Shown: in pieces, positions 1 to 8,613 of the stretch
Layout: each line of letters starts with the position of its first letter
Position numbering within the stretch: position 1 is the stretch's first letter
Assembly (NCBI RefSeq): GCF_024228675.1
Contig: NZ_CP100461.1
Location: 2,539,398 to 2,603,397, forward strand
DNA length: 64,000 nucleotides
Direction: 5' to 3'
Source: Salinigranum marinum
GTDB taxonomy: Archaea; Halobacteriota; Halobacteria; Halobacteriales; Haloferacaceae
The notes under the pieces: generated by a model
What the model saw: the letters and a program-made list of their open reading frames with translations, nothing else
The model's database searches: none
What the model was told of the DNA's origin: nothing
Program-made: the position numbers and the translations under genes

Positions 1-401
1 TTCTGGTTCATCCGGAACTGCAGTGTCGAGCCGGTGCTCTGTCCGGCCGTGTCGGCCTCGTAGCTGATCGACACGGTTCGAGTGACCGTGTCGTGGTTGT
101 GGATCTCGAAGGCCGGGTCCTGATGGGGCTGCCCCTCGCCCACCCGGTACACCGAGTCGACGTTGGTGCCGCCGGCGTTCCCGTCCGCGGTGAAGTCGAT
201 CAGGAGTTCACCGTTCTCCTCGCGGACGACGGCACCGTCGGTCGTATCGACCAGACCGAGCAGACCGTTCGCGTCGTTGACCACGTTGACGTTCGCGTCG
301 CGATCCATCGTCGAGCTGATCGAAGCGCCCGTGCCGAGCGCCGCGCCCGAGCCAGCCACCAGTGCACCGAGTCCGATTACGAATTTGCGTCGTTTGACCA
401 T
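1..401 (-). CDS. Secreted DUF1102-like protein, paralogue 1 (3' end outside window)
   Basis: The reading frame starts at the ATG at 401 and leaves the window without a stop (133 codons visible). The N-terminus MVKRRKFVIGLGALVAGSG is a signal-peptide-like leader: a basic start, then a small hydrophobic Gly/Ala-rich core. It is followed by the DRDANVNVVNDxNGLL segment that typifies haloarchaeal DUF1102-like secreted proteins. The leader and first mature residues are nearly identical, at the DNA level too, to the genes at 428-1096 and 1118-1789. Family membership is from memory of the motif. Function is unknown; an extracellular or cell-surface protein is likely. Confidence 0.7.
   Translation of the reverse strand, partial: MVKRRKFVIGLGALVAGSGAALGTGASISSTMDRDANVNVVNDANGLLGLVDTTDGAVVREENGELLIDFTADGNAGGTNVDSVYRVGEGQPHQDPAFEIHNHDTVTRTVSISYEADTAGQSTGSTLQFRMNQ
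273..401 (-). repeat. 129-bp 5' gene cassette, copy 1
   Basis: Same sequence as 968-1096 except for one visible mismatch, and close to 1661-1789. It covers the start codon, signal peptide and first mature residues of the paralogous genes. Similarity falls off sharply downstream of this stretch. Confidence 0.85.
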
Positions 402-427
402 CGTTGAAATTAACGTGGGTAATATCG

Positions 428-1096
428 TTATTCGCTGCTGACGGTCAGGGTACCCGAGAGGTCCTCGGACGTGGAGCCGTCGGTGACGGTACCGAAGCCG
501 GGGTTCCCGTCGCCGGTGTCGACCTGGAACGATACGCCGACCTTCTCGCCCGAGTCGAGCGTGACGGTCGCCGTGTTGTCCCGCCCGGCCACGTTCGGGA
601 TCAGAATCTCGTCCGTCACGTCGTTGCTGGCGTCGTCGTCCTCGTCCTGGAGCTGGAAGTAGATCTGTGAGCCGTTGAGGTTGCCGGTGACTGTGTACGT
701 GAGCGTCACGTCGCGCGACACCGTGTCGTTGTTGACGACGTAGAACGCCGCGTCGTCGTACGGGTCGTCCCAGCCACCGTACGTTTCGTCCTGCAGCGCA
801 TCGACTTCACCCGGCGGGAAATGGCTGAACTGCCCGACCTGATATCTGGAACCGACGTTGACACCGTCGGCGTTGCCGCCCGCGGTGAAGTCGATCAGCA
901 GTTCGCCGTTCTGTTCGCGGACGACATCGCTCTGTGTGTCGCTGACGATCGCGAGCAGCCCGTTGCTGTCGTTGACCACGTTGACGTTCGCGTCGCGATC
1001 CATCGTCGAGCTGATCGAAGCGCCCGTGCCGAGCGCCGCGCCTGAGCCAGCCACCAGTGCACCGAGTCCGATTACGAATTTGCGTCGTTTGACCAT
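428..1096 (-). CDS. Secreted DUF1102-like protein, paralogue 2
   Basis: 222 residues, starting with the same MVKRRKFVIGLGALVAGSG leader as its neighbours. After the leader comes DRDANVNVVNDSNGLLAIV, then an acidic domain rich in beta-branched residues, with DYNVNNDTVSRDVTLTYTV-like strands and a GExVGVSFQVDT stretch near the C-terminus, as expected of a secreted beta-sandwich. It lies 26 bp from paralogue 1 and 21 bp from paralogue 3 in the same direction, so the three are probably co-transcribed from about 1.8 kb. No enzyme motif is visible. A TasA/camelysin-like structural role is conceivable but is only inference. Confidence 0.75.
   Translation of the reverse strand: MVKRRKFVIGLGALVAGSGAALGTGASISSTMDRDANVNVVNDSNGLLAIVSDTQSDVVREQNGELLIDFTAGGNADGVNVGSRYQVGQFSHFPPGEVDALQDETYGGWDDPYDDAAFYVVNNDTVSRDVTLTYTVTGNLNGSQIYFQLQDEDDDASNDVTDEILIPNVAGRDNTATVTLDSGEKVGVSFQVDTGDGNPGFGTVTDGSTSEDLSGTLTVSSE
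968..1096 (-). repeat. 129-bp 5' gene cassette, copy 2
   Basis: Nearly identical to copy 1 (one visible base difference, in the Gly/Ala-rich leader). It encodes the start of the DUF1102-like paralogue 2. Confidence 0.85.
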
Positions 1097-1117
1097 TGGT
1101 AGAGAGAGTTGAATGGA

Positions 1118-1789
1118 TCAGTTGCTGCTGATCGTCAGCGTCCCGCCCAGATCCTCTTGCTTGGTCGCTCCGCTCCCGGTCGTGTCCACGAGGATGGAGA
1201 AGCCGATCGCGCCGGCGGATTGGAGCCGGTCGTCGCGGTTCCCCCCGGCAGCGCCGGTCGTGAACGTCGCAGACGGGTTCGTCGAGCCGCTCTCGACGAC
1301 GAGGTTCTTCGTCGGCTCGCCGTTCCCGACGAGGTTGTTCGGGGCCGGGCGTGCCTGAATGATCATCTTCGAGCCGTTCGAGTTCAGCGAACCCGTGTGC
1401 TGGTATTCGACTGTGACACTGCGCGGAACCGTGTCGTTGTTGACGACCTGGAACGCGGGGTTCACGGTCGGGCTGTTCCCGTCCGTGTTCATCGGAGCGC
1501 CCACGTCGAAGAGCGAGCCGATCTGGTACTGGGAGTTCACGTTGACACCGTCAGCGTTGCCGTTGGCGGTGAAATCGATCGTGAACTCACCGTCGCCCGT
1601 CTCTCGGAGGACGTCGCTCTCGACGTCCTCGGAGACGACGATCGCGAGCAGCCCGTTGCTGTCGTTGACCACGTTGACGTTCGCGTCACGATCCATCGTC
1701 GAGCTGACCGAAGCGCCCGTTCCGAGGGCAGCACCCGAGCCAGCCACCAGTGCACCGAGTCCGATTACGAATTTGCGTCGTTTGACCAT
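1118..1789 (-). CDS. Secreted DUF1102-like protein, paralogue 3
   Basis: 223 residues from the ATG at 1789. An in-frame upstream ATG at 1879 would add 30 residues before the conserved leader and is rejected because the two sister genes start exactly at MVKRRKFV. The leader and the DRDANVNVVNDSNGLLAIV segment match the sisters, while the body is divergent and contains FQVVNNDTVPRSVTVEYQHTG and ends in GGTLTISSN. It is the promoter-proximal gene of the visible minus-strand cluster. A secreted beta-rich protein of unknown function is the safest call. Confidence 0.75.
   Translation of the reverse strand: MVKRRKFVIGLGALVAGSGAALGTGASVSSTMDRDANVNVVNDSNGLLAIVVSEDVESDVLRETGDGEFTIDFTANGNADGVNVNSQYQIGSLFDVGAPMNTDGNSPTVNPAFQVVNNDTVPRSVTVEYQHTGSLNSNGSKMIIQARPAPNNLVGNGEPTKNLVVESGSTNPSATFTTGAAGGNRDDRLQSAGAIGFSILVDTTGSGATKQEDLGGTLTISSN
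1661..1789 (-). repeat. 129-bp 5' gene cassette, copy 3
   Basis: Encodes the start of paralogue 3. It differs from copies 1 and 2 at several scattered bases but aligns along its whole length without gaps. Confidence 0.8.
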
Positions 1790-2113
1790 GTTGGAGTTCA
1801 CCGTTGTTGTCCGCGCGCCCCGGACGCCCGCTCGGGCCGTCCCGAGCCGTCGTCCACCGGACGCGCTTACCCAACCCATGGACTGATACCCCCGTTTACA
1901 TGAGGAGACTGAGCGGAGCGCTGGAACCGCTTGTATCGCCGCTGACAGCGGTTGTGGAGCCGGCAGGCCGAGCGTACCACCGGCTTAATCGGTCGCTACA
2001 ACGCCACAAGCGGCACCTGGAAACCGGCTGATTCGATTCTCGCTCCGATTACTGAGATAAATCATGACAAGTCTTATTAAACTATGTATGTAAAGAATGT
2101 CTGGTAAAGACAA
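1790..2113. other. Divergent intergenic region
   Basis: About 320 bp between the minus-strand DUF1102-like cluster and the plus-strand gene at 2114. No gene is supported. An AT-rich TATA-like stretch (cttattaaac, 2072-2081) sits about 33-42 bp before the ATG at 2114 and is a plausible archaeal promoter for that gene. Confidence 0.5.
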
Positions 2114-2713
2114 ATGGGAGCCGCTTCACAACAGCTACCGAGGTCATCGGACCCGGAGCCCTCCGAGTGGGACAGGAGTGAGGGACCGACACGTGACCAG
2201 CTCTTCCACGTCCTGCGGAACCAGCGGCGGCGCTTCGCGATCCAGCACCTCAAGCGGGCATCCGAGCCGGTCGACGTCGGTGATCTCGCGACGCAGATCG
2301 CCGCGTGGGAGAACGAGGTAAGCGTCGAGGCAGTCACGTCGAAACAGCGCCGACGTGTCTACAACGCCCTCCAGCAGACGCACGTCCCGGAACTGGAGCA
2401 GACGGGGATCGTCGAGGTCGACCGCCGGGAGGTCGAACTGACCGAACGCGCCGCGGACCTCGACATCTACCTCGAGGTCGTTCCGGGCGAGGACATCCCG
2501 TGGAGCGAGTACTACCTCGCGCTCGCCGGGGTGGGGCTGTCGGTGGTCGCCGTGACGTGGCTGAACGTCGGCCCGTTCGGGACCCTCCCCGACATCGCGG
2601 CGGGGGCGTTCCTCGCGGTGGCGTTCGTCCTCTCCGCGGGCGCGAACTACTACTACCAGCACGAGAACCTCCTCGGCGGGACGGAGAAGCCGCCGGAACT
2701 GCGAGGTGAGTGA
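2114..2713 (+). CDS. Membrane-anchored winged-helix protein, DUF7344-like
   Basis: 199 residues. The N-terminal half (about residues 25-105) reads RDQLFHVLRNQRRRFAIQHL followed by a conserved helix-turn-helix region and ELTERAADLDIYLEV, matching the haloarchaeal DUF7344 winged-helix pattern. Two hydrophobic segments follow (about 130-150 and 157-178) and then a short cytoplasm-like tail, so it is probably a membrane-tethered regulator. It is divergent from the DUF1102-like cluster and overlaps or abuts the next gene. Such HTH genes often accompany DUF1102-type secreted proteins, so it may control them; that is inference. Confidence 0.7.
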   Translation: MGAASQQLPRSSDPEPSEWDRSEGPTRDQLFHVLRNQRRRFAIQHLKRASEPVDVGDLATQIAAWENEVSVEAVTSKQRRRVYNALQQTHVPELEQTGIVEVDRREVELTERAADLDIYLEVVPGEDIPWSEYYLALAGVGLSVVAVTWLNVGPFGTLPDIAAGAFLAVAFVLSAGANYYYQHENLLGGTEKPPELRGE

Positions 2714-2714
2714 G

Positions 2715-3278
2715 ATGCGAAGGCGACTCCTCTGGCTGACGCTCGGCGCGCTGTCGGTGTCGGCGCTGGTGGTGGGTACCGGTGGGTTCAGCGCCGCCGT
2801 GACCGACCGCGGCGTGTCAGTCGCGGTGGCTGACCACGACCGCGCGCTCGTGTCGATCTGGGACCCCGGCGGCCCCAGTCCGGAGCCGCCGATACACCCC
2901 GGGGAGGATCCCGTCACGCCGAACGACACGCGAGTGAAACTGCTCGTGGTGGAGAACCGGATCGACGGAGCGACGCTCGACCTGCAGGTCAGCGAGCGCG
3001 CCGACAGTCCGGTTTCGGTCGACGGACGCTACGACGGCCTCGGGAGCGGGGACGCCGCGGTCGTCGACGCCGACATCGACTGCAACGGCCACACCGGGCG
3101 GGTCGACGCGCCACTCACGGTCGAGGCGGCGGCGACGGACGGCGGGTTCCACAGCGTGATCCAGTTCGACGCGAGCGTCGTCTGCTCCCAGCCGTCCTCG
3201 GAAGGCGGGGCGACCCAGTCGACCGACTCGCCACCGTCGACCGACTCGCCACCATCGACCGACTCGACGCCGGCGTGA
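2715..3278 (+). CDS. Secreted protein with DUF1102-like start and Ser/Thr/Pro tail
   Basis: 187 residues from the ATG at 2715; a GTG at 2706 would overlap the upstream stop and adds only three residues. The start MRRRLLWLTLGALSVSALVVG is a signal peptide or membrane anchor. The following DRGVSVAVADHDRALVSI resembles the DRDANVNVVNDSNGLLAIV motif of the genes at 1-1789, which suggests a distant member of the same family. The C-terminus is a repeated TDSPPS linker (about residues 172-187), typical of glycosylated haloarchaeal surface proteins. Likely co-transcribed with the DUF7344-like gene. Confidence 0.65.
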   Translation: MRRRLLWLTLGALSVSALVVGTGGFSAAVTDRGVSVAVADHDRALVSIWDPGGPSPEPPIHPGEDPVTPNDTRVKLLVVENRIDGATLDLQVSERADSPVSVDGRYDGLGSGDAAVVDADIDCNGHTGRVDAPLTVEAAATDGGFHSVIQFDASVVCSQPSSEGGATQSTDSPPSTDSPPSTDSTPA

Positions 3279-3409
3279 CCGGGGGTCGCGACGCCGGTCA
3301 CCGGATCGACCCGGACGGGAGTTGTCCACTCGGAAGGCGCACGCGGCGACCCGACGACGCTCAGGACCAACCGCCCGGACTTTTGTAGCGGAGCGCCGAA
3401 GCCGGGGGT

Positions 3410-4369
3410 ATGACAGACCTCGTGACGTTCGGCGAGACGATGCTTCGGCTCTCGCCACCGCGCGGTGAGCGGCTCGAACGGGCCCGCGAGTTCGACGTGC
3501 AGGCGGGCGGTGCCGAGAGCAACGTCGCCGCCGCGGTCTCGTTACTCGGACTCGACTCGGTGTGGCTCTCGAAGCTGCCCGACTCGGCGCTCGGCCGGCG
3601 GATCGTCCGCGAACTCCGCGGCCACGGTGTCCGAACGGGGATCTCGTGGGACAACACGGAGCGAAAGCGCGTCGGCACCTACTACCTCGAACACGGCGGC
3701 ACCCCCCGCGGGACCGAGGTCGTCTACGACCGGACGGACTCGTCCGTGACGACCGCGACGCCCCAGGAACTCGCGACGGGCGTCGTCGCCAGCGCCGACA
3801 CGTTCTACACGAGCGGGATCACGCCCGCGCTGTCCGAGACGCTCCGAGAGACGACGGCCGCGCTGTTCGAGGTCGCCCACGGGGGCGGGACGACGGTCGC
3901 GTTCGACCTGAACTACCGGTCGAAGTTGTGGTCGTCCGCGGCGGCCCGGGAGACGTACGAGGCGCTGTTACCCGGTGTCGACGTGCTGTTCGCCGCCGAG
4001 CGCGACGCCCGCGAGGTGCTCGGCCGCGACGGCGACGCCGTCCAGCTCGCCCACGGACTCGCGACCGACTTCGACGCCGACACCGTCGTGGTCACCCGCG
4101 GCGACAAGGGCGCGCTCGGCATCCACGGGGGCGAGGTGTTCGAACAGCCCGTCTACGAGTCGGAGACGTTCGACGCGATCGGCACCGGCGACGCGTTCGT
4201 CGGCGGCTTCCTCACCGCCCGGATCGCCGGCGGCGACGTCGAACGGTGTCTCAGCTACGGCGCGGCGGCGGCGTCGCTGAAACGGACCATCGACGGCGAC
4301 ATCGCCGTGCTCACCCCCGCCGAGGTCGAGAGCGTCATCGCCGACGACACCGAGGGCATCTCTCGGTAG
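3410..4369 (+). CDS. kdgK: 2-keto-3-deoxygluconate kinase, PfkB family
   Basis: 319 residues, the normal length for PfkB/ribokinase-type sugar kinases. It begins [16 protein letters not shown], has the [16 protein letters not shown]-terminal signature and the C-terminal [14 protein letters not shown] motif (about residue 250) that carries the catalytic Asp of the family. It best resembles haloarchaeal KDG kinases, which phosphorylate 2-keto-3-deoxygluconate (and the galactonate epimer) in the semi-phosphorylative Entner-Doudoroff route. Another PfkB sugar specificity cannot be excluded from sequence. Codon use is typical of the neighbourhood. Confidence 0.8.
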   Translation: MTDLVTFGETMLRLSPPRGERLERAREFDVQAGGAESNVAAAVSLLGLDSVWLSKLPDSALGRRIVRELRGHGVRTGISWDNTERKRVGTYYLEHGGTPRGTEVVYDRTDSSVTTATPQELATGVVASADTFYTSGITPALSETLRETTAALFEVAHGGGTTVAFDLNYRSKLWSSAAARETYEALLPGVDVLFAAERDAREVLGRDGDAVQLAHGLATDFDADTVVVTRGDKGALGIHGGEVFEQPVYESETFDAIGTGDAFVGGFLTARIAGGDVERCLSYGAAAASLKRTIDGDIAVLTPAEVESVIADDTEGISR

Positions 4370-4461
4370 GCGAGCACGAGGCTCCCAGGCGGTGTCGTGG
4401 ATGGGTACCGGGCGCGCACGCCCGCCCCAACGGCTTTCACGTCACCCGCTGGAACCCGGGT

Positions 4462-5874
4462 ATGCACGTCGCTATCGTCGGTGCGTACGGCAGCGCCGGA
4501 GTCGCCGTCGCGGAACGACTGAGCGAACACGTCGGCGAGACGGTGTCGAGGCTGTCGCTCGTCGACGACGGCGACCCCGGCGGTGGGCTCTGTATCCTCC
4601 GCGGCTGTATGCCGTCGAAGGAGGTCATCTCCGCCGCGGGGCACCGGTACGGCGTCCGCCACGACCACCGACTCGTCGGCTCTCCGCCGGCGATGGATCT
4701 CGACCGCGTCGTCGAGACGAAAGACGAGCACATCGACAACTTCGCGCGACACCGGCGCGCGGCGGTCCACGGGATGACCGAGCGCGAGGGGGTCGAGTTC
4801 TACCACGAGCGCGCGACGTTCGTCGACGACCACACGCTTCGGCTCGACCCCAGCGGCGACGAACTCGTTGCGGACTACGTCGTCGTCGCCACGGGCTCGG
4901 TCGTGAACGTCCCCGACCTCCCCGGCATCGACGACGTGGACGTGACGACGAGCGCCGACGTCCTCGACGCCACGTCCCTGCCCGACTCGGGGATCGTGAT
5001 GGGCTTCGGCTACATCGGCCTGGAGATGGTGCCGTACCTCGCGGAGGCCGGCGTCGACCTCACCGTGATCGAACACGACGCCCGCCCGCTGGACGAGGCC
5101 GACCCCGACTTCGGCGGCGAACTCCTCGACGTCTACCGCGAGGAGTTCGGCGTCGAGATCCTGACCCACGCGTACGAACAGCGGGTCGAACCGGTCGACG
5201 GGGGCGTGCGGATGCAGCTCGAACACGATGGCCGGGACGCGACACGGGAAGCCGACGAACTGTTCGTCTTCACGGGACGCCGGCCGAACCTCGACGGGCT
5301 CGGGCTGGAGAACACCGCGCTGACCCCCGACCCCGGCTGGGTCGACGACACGATGCAGGCCCGCGACGACCCGCGGACGTTCGTCGTCGGGGACGTGAAC
5401 AGAAAAGAGCCGATCCTCCACGTCGCCAAGGAGCAGGGACACGTCGCGGCCGAGAACCTCCTCGCGCACGCCGCCAACGAGGCGTTGGAGACGTACGAGA
5501 ACGTCCACCACCACGTCGTCTTCTCGGCGGCCGGCGTCTACCCCTACGCCCGCGTCGGTCACTCGGTCGCCTCCGCGCAGGAGGCAGAGGTCGAGCACGT
5601 CTCGGTCAGCAGACATGCCAGCGACGACGGCGTGTTCAAGACTAAAGCCACTCCCCGGGGACTGGCGACGCTCGTCGTCGGGACCGACGGCAGGGTGCTC
5701 GGCTACCAGGGGCTACACTACCACGCGGACGTGATGGCGAAGACGATGCAACTCGCCGTGGAGATGGGGCTCGACGTCAGGGAGATCCCGGACCGGGCGT
5801 ACCACCCCACGACGCCCGAGATACTCGACGGGCTGTTCCGTGAGGCGGCGAATGAACTGACCGACGCGACGTGA
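4462..5874 (+). CDS. Class I pyridine nucleotide-disulfide oxidoreductase (dihydrolipoyl dehydrogenase-like)
   Basis: 470 residues from the ATG at 4462; the open frame extends far upstream but only through the antisense-like shadow of kdgK. The redox pair is CILRGC (Cys44, Cys49), followed by MPSK. The NAD-binding fingerprint GFGYIG is near residue 180, and the C-terminal His448-x4-Glu453 pair of class I dimeric reductases is present. The first Rossmann loop is unusual (VGAYGSAG rather than GxGxxG). It is not next to any 2-oxoacid dehydrogenase genes, so the substrate (lipoyl, mercuric-type, low-molecular-weight thiol) is open. Confidence 0.75.
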   Translation: MHVAIVGAYGSAGVAVAERLSEHVGETVSRLSLVDDGDPGGGLCILRGCMPSKEVISAAGHRYGVRHDHRLVGSPPAMDLDRVVETKDEHIDNFARHRRAAVHGMTEREGVEFYHERATFVDDHTLRLDPSGDELVADYVVVATGSVVNVPDLPGIDDVDVTTSADVLDATSLPDSGIVMGFGYIGLEMVPYLAEAGVDLTVIEHDARPLDEADPDFGGELLDVYREEFGVEILTHAYEQRVEPVDGGVRMQLEHDGRDATREADELFVFTGRRPNLDGLGLENTALTPDPGWVDDTMQARDDPRTFVVGDVNRKEPILHVAKEQGHVAAENLLAHAANEALETYENVHHHVVFSAAGVYPYARVGHSVASAQEAEVEHVSVSRHASDDGVFKTKATPRGLATLVVGTDGRVLGYQGLHYHADVMAKTMQLAVEMGLDVREIPDRAYHPTTPEILDGLFREAANELTDAT

Positions 5875-5902
5875 CGAACGGACGGTAGCGCACCCGCCGC
5901 GG

Positions 5903-6355
5903 TCACTCGAACTCTAGGTCGACCGGTTCGATGTCGACCCGACGGATGACGAAGAACGCGAGGATGAGCACCGCCAGCAACAGGGCGAACGAGCCCGCGG
6001 CGACGAACGCCTCCTCGACCGAGGCGTACTCGCTGGGACGGTAGCTGATGACCTTCCGCGCGATGGCGATGAGCGCCGCGTTGATAACGATCCGGATGAC
6101 CGGCTCGTTCCGGCTGAACGCGACGACGGTCTGGAACACCTCGACGATGATCAACAAGAGCAAGACGGTGTCGATGAGATCGATGACGGCGTTCGGGTCG
6201 GTGAACCGACCCGAGGTCAGGAGTTGATACAGCGACAACCCCAGGTCGAAGACGCCGATGGCGAACAGCGCCACGAGAAAGTACGCGGCGCCCAGTTCGA
6301 GCCATCGCATGATCCGCTCGGAAGTCCCGGCGAAGTCTTCGAGTTCGAGAGCCAC
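5903..6355 (-). CDS. PsiE-family membrane protein
   Basis: 150 residues from a GTG at 6355. The upstream in-frame extension is arginine-rich and not protein-like, so this start (VALELEDFAGTSERIMRW) is preferred. Four hydrophobic segments are visible, with conserved text such as FTDPNAVIDLIDTVLLLLIIVEV, FSRNEPVIRIVINAALIAIARKVI and ALLLAVLILAFFVIRR, typical of the phosphate-starvation-inducible PsiE family. The biochemical role is unknown. It lies convergent to the oxidoreductase gene and downstream of the CNNM-like gene on the same strand. Confidence 0.75.
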   Translation of the reverse strand: MALELEDFAGTSERIMRWLELGAAYFLVALFAIGVFDLGLSLYQLLTSGRFTDPNAVIDLIDTVLLLLIIVEVFQTVVAFSRNEPVIRIVINAALIAIARKVISYRPSEYASVEEAFVAAGSFALLLAVLILAFFVIRRVDIEPVDLEFE

Positions 6356-6453
6356 ACCTGTCACAGGTCGTAGACGAACCAAAGCGTTGTGGCAGGCGTC
6401 GGTCCGACGGCGGGAGGCGACGCGAGGAGCCACCCGGTGTCGTCGACAGCGCC

Positions 6454-7809
6454 TCACTCGGAGACGGCGGGCGTGTCGCCGCCCTCGTCACCGTCGCCGT
6501 CGTCGACGACCGGCCGGACGCGAACGCGTCTGATGCGGTGACCGTCGACCCGCTCGACGTCGAGTTCGACCTCGTCGACGAGGACCGTGTCGCCGACGTC
6601 GCCGATGCGACCGAGTTCCGCGTTGATCAGGCCGGCGACGGTCTCGAACTCGCCCTCGGTGGGGAGATCGACGCCGAGGACGTCGTTCACCTCGCCGACA
6701 GTCACCTCGCCCTGGACGACGAGCCCGTCGGTCGTCGGGCGGATGAGCCGCTCCTCGCCGACCTCGAAGATCTCGCCGACGATCTCTTCGAGGATATCCT
6801 CGACGGTCAGGATCCCCTCGGTCTCGCCGAACTCGTCGCGGACGATGACCATCGTGACGCGCTCGGCCTGCATCTCCGCGAGGAGGTCGTCGATCTCTCT
6901 GCCCTCGGGCACCTGCAGCGTCGGGAGGAGCACGTCGTCGAGTTCCTGTCCCGCCCGGCGGGCGCGCTCGGCGTCGCGGATGTCCGCGATGCCGACGACG
7001 TGGTCGAGCGTCCCCTGGTAGACGGGGACGCGGGTGAGCCGGTTCGTGGCACACACCTCGATGACCTCGTCGAGCGGCGTCTCGACGTCGACGGCGACGA
7101 GGTTCACGCGCGGGACCATCACCTCCCGGGCCGTCGTCGACCCGAGTTCGAAGACGCCCTCGACCATCTCGTGTTCGGCCTCGTCGATCGCTCCGATCCG
7201 CTCGCCCGTCTTCAACAGCGCCTCGATCTCCTCGCGAGTGACGTACGGCCGCTCGATGTCGGAGCCGCCCCCGGTGATCCGGTTGAGGCCCCGGGAGACG
7301 AAGTCGAAGGTGACGACGAGCGGGAAGAGCAGTCGTTCGACGGTCGCGAGCGGCCCGGCGACCCGCAGGGCGAACCGCTCGGCGTTGGCGACGCCGTACG
7401 ACTTCGGCGTGATCTCGCCAAAGACGAGGACGAGCGCGCTCACGCCGAACGTCGTCACGAGGACGGCGACCTCCGGCGAGAGCGCCGCGGCGAGCAGGAC
7501 CGAGGCGATACTCGCCATCGCGATGTTGACGATGTTGTTCCCGACGAGGATGGTCACGAGGAGGCGGTGGGGATCCTCTCGGAGTCGGTGGAGCACCCGC
7601 GCACGCGGGTCGCCGCCGTCGGCCTCGAGGAGCGCCGAGAGCCGGTGGCGTTCGAGCGAGAAGACCGCGATCTCGCTCGACGAGAAGAACGCCGAGGCGA
7701 CGAGCAGAACGGCGATCGTCACCACCCCGACCAGGATCGTCGTCCCGGAGAGGACGTCGCCGGTCACGGCGAGGAGCCATCCGGCCACGGGCACACTGTC
7801 GAGTGTCAC
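6454..7809 (-). CDS. CNNM/CorC-type membrane protein (DUF21-CBS-CorC)
   Basis: 451 residues. An N-terminal DUF21 transmembrane domain (about residues 20-200, beginning VASAFFSSSEIAVFSLERHRL) is followed by a pair of CBS domains (about 215-335, with PRVNLVAVDVETPLDEVIEVC and VTMVIVRDEFGETEGILTVEDILEEIVGEI) and a C-terminal transporter-associated CorC/HlyC domain that includes VAGLINAELGRIGDVGD. Such proteins act in Mg2+ or Co2+ efflux or homeostasis, often under adenine-nucleotide sensing by the CBS pair. The old name 'hemolysin' is misleading. The ending is highly acidic, as expected of a halophile. Confidence 0.85.
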   Translation of the reverse strand: MTLDSVPVAGWLLAVTGDVLSGTTILVGVVTIAVLLVASAFFSSSEIAVFSLERHRLSALLEADGGDPRARVLHRLREDPHRLLVTILVGNNIVNIAMASIASVLLAAALSPEVAVLVTTFGVSALVLVFGEITPKSYGVANAERFALRVAGPLATVERLLFPLVVTFDFVSRGLNRITGGGSDIERPYVTREEIEALLKTGERIGAIDEAEHEMVEGVFELGSTTAREVMVPRVNLVAVDVETPLDEVIEVCATNRLTRVPVYQGTLDHVVGIADIRDAERARRAGQELDDVLLPTLQVPEGREIDDLLAEMQAERVTMVIVRDEFGETEGILTVEDILEEIVGEIFEVGEERLIRPTTDGLVVQGEVTVGEVNDVLGVDLPTEGEFETVAGLINAELGRIGDVGDTVLVDEVELDVERVDGHRIRRVRVRPVVDDGDGDEGGDTPAVSE

Positions 7810-8181
7810 GAAGACTCACCGTCGAGTGATCGAGGCTGTCGACACCGTGAGAGGGCGGGGGTCGCGGACGCACGAATCCGGGGCCGACGGTGTAGCATGA
7901 CCCGAAGATAGACCGACGGGACGTTAGTTCCTGTGGGTTGGGACCGTCCGGACAGCGAGGGTTGGTCCGCCTCGTCGCGCCGCGAACGAACCGCTCGGGC
8001 GGAGCGAACCTGTCCGCGGGGCGACCCGACGCCCGTTCGGGAGGTCCGAGGGGCGTCGAAACGCCGGAGACGCCTCTCGGCCACGAGGGCGAACGACACG
8101 CCGAGGGGCGGCGACGTCGCGGTGTCGGGCGCGGAGTCGTCCCGACGCGGATGGGTCGCCGGGGCGGAACGGCGACGAGGC
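7810..8181. other. Intergenic region without a supported gene
   Basis: About 370 bp between two minus-strand genes. The open frames on either strand are arginine-rich, lack halophilic acidity and look like chance GC-rich frames. No RNA or repeat was recognised. Confidence 0.4.
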
Positions 8182-8436
8182 TCAGCGGCTGTTTTCGAGC
8201 GAGCAGTACGACCCCTCTTCGGCGGTCAGCCAGGCCGTTGTCCGCGGGAGCTCCGCCGACGCCGTGTGCGGGAAGATCGTACACTCGTCCGGCGCGTCGT
8301 CGTACTGCTCGACGTGTCCGTGGAGGGCGAACCCGGCGTCGGACGCCGGCGGGGGGCCGAGGTCGAGGCCGAACGGCTCCGCGTTCCGACTCGGTCCCCC
8401 CGTGGAGTCGGCGTCGCGGTCGGTCGTGTCAGACAT
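8182..8436 (-). CDS. Small conserved haloarchaeal protein, DUF7511-like
   Basis: 84 residues from the ATG at 8436, very acidic. The C-terminal half (DECTIFPHTASAELPRTTAWLTAEEGSYCSLENSR, about residues 49-84) resembles the conserved core of the haloarchaeal DUF7511 family, where an ECTxFP strand is followed by TAWxTAxEGSYxxLE. The N-terminal half is a low-complexity linker. No function is known. The assignment is from remembered family text and should be treated as moderate. Confidence 0.6.
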   Translation of the reverse strand: MSDTTDRDADSTGGPSRNAEPFGLDLGPPPASDAGFALHGHVEQYDDAPDECTIFPHTASAELPRTTAWLTAEEGSYCSLENSR

Positions 8437-8613
8437 GAATAACATCCCCGTGAACAGGGGTTACTCACGGTCGTTAATGGGCTTTTCTATCCCCGACGCG
8501 CACGGGCCACGGCGCGGCACCATGCCACGCGACTGGGGACCGGAGTCGAGGGTCGCTCGGGCTGAGTCGACGCCGGGAGACGGGTTAAGTATCACACCGC
8601 CGAACGGACGACC

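Noticed and set aside
3562-4461. Long in-frame extension upstream of the disulfide oxidoreductase
   Set aside because: It runs through kdgK in another frame, is extremely Arg-rich, and the conserved protein begins at MHVAIVG (4462).
4255-5616. 453-codon minus-strand frame
   Set aside because: Antisense shadow of the oxidoreductase gene with no domain; its acidity only mirrors the codon bias of the sense gene.
6538-7911. 457-codon plus-strand frame
   Set aside because: It is the antisense shadow of the CNNM/CorC gene; GC-rich haloarchaeal genes commonly produce such frames.
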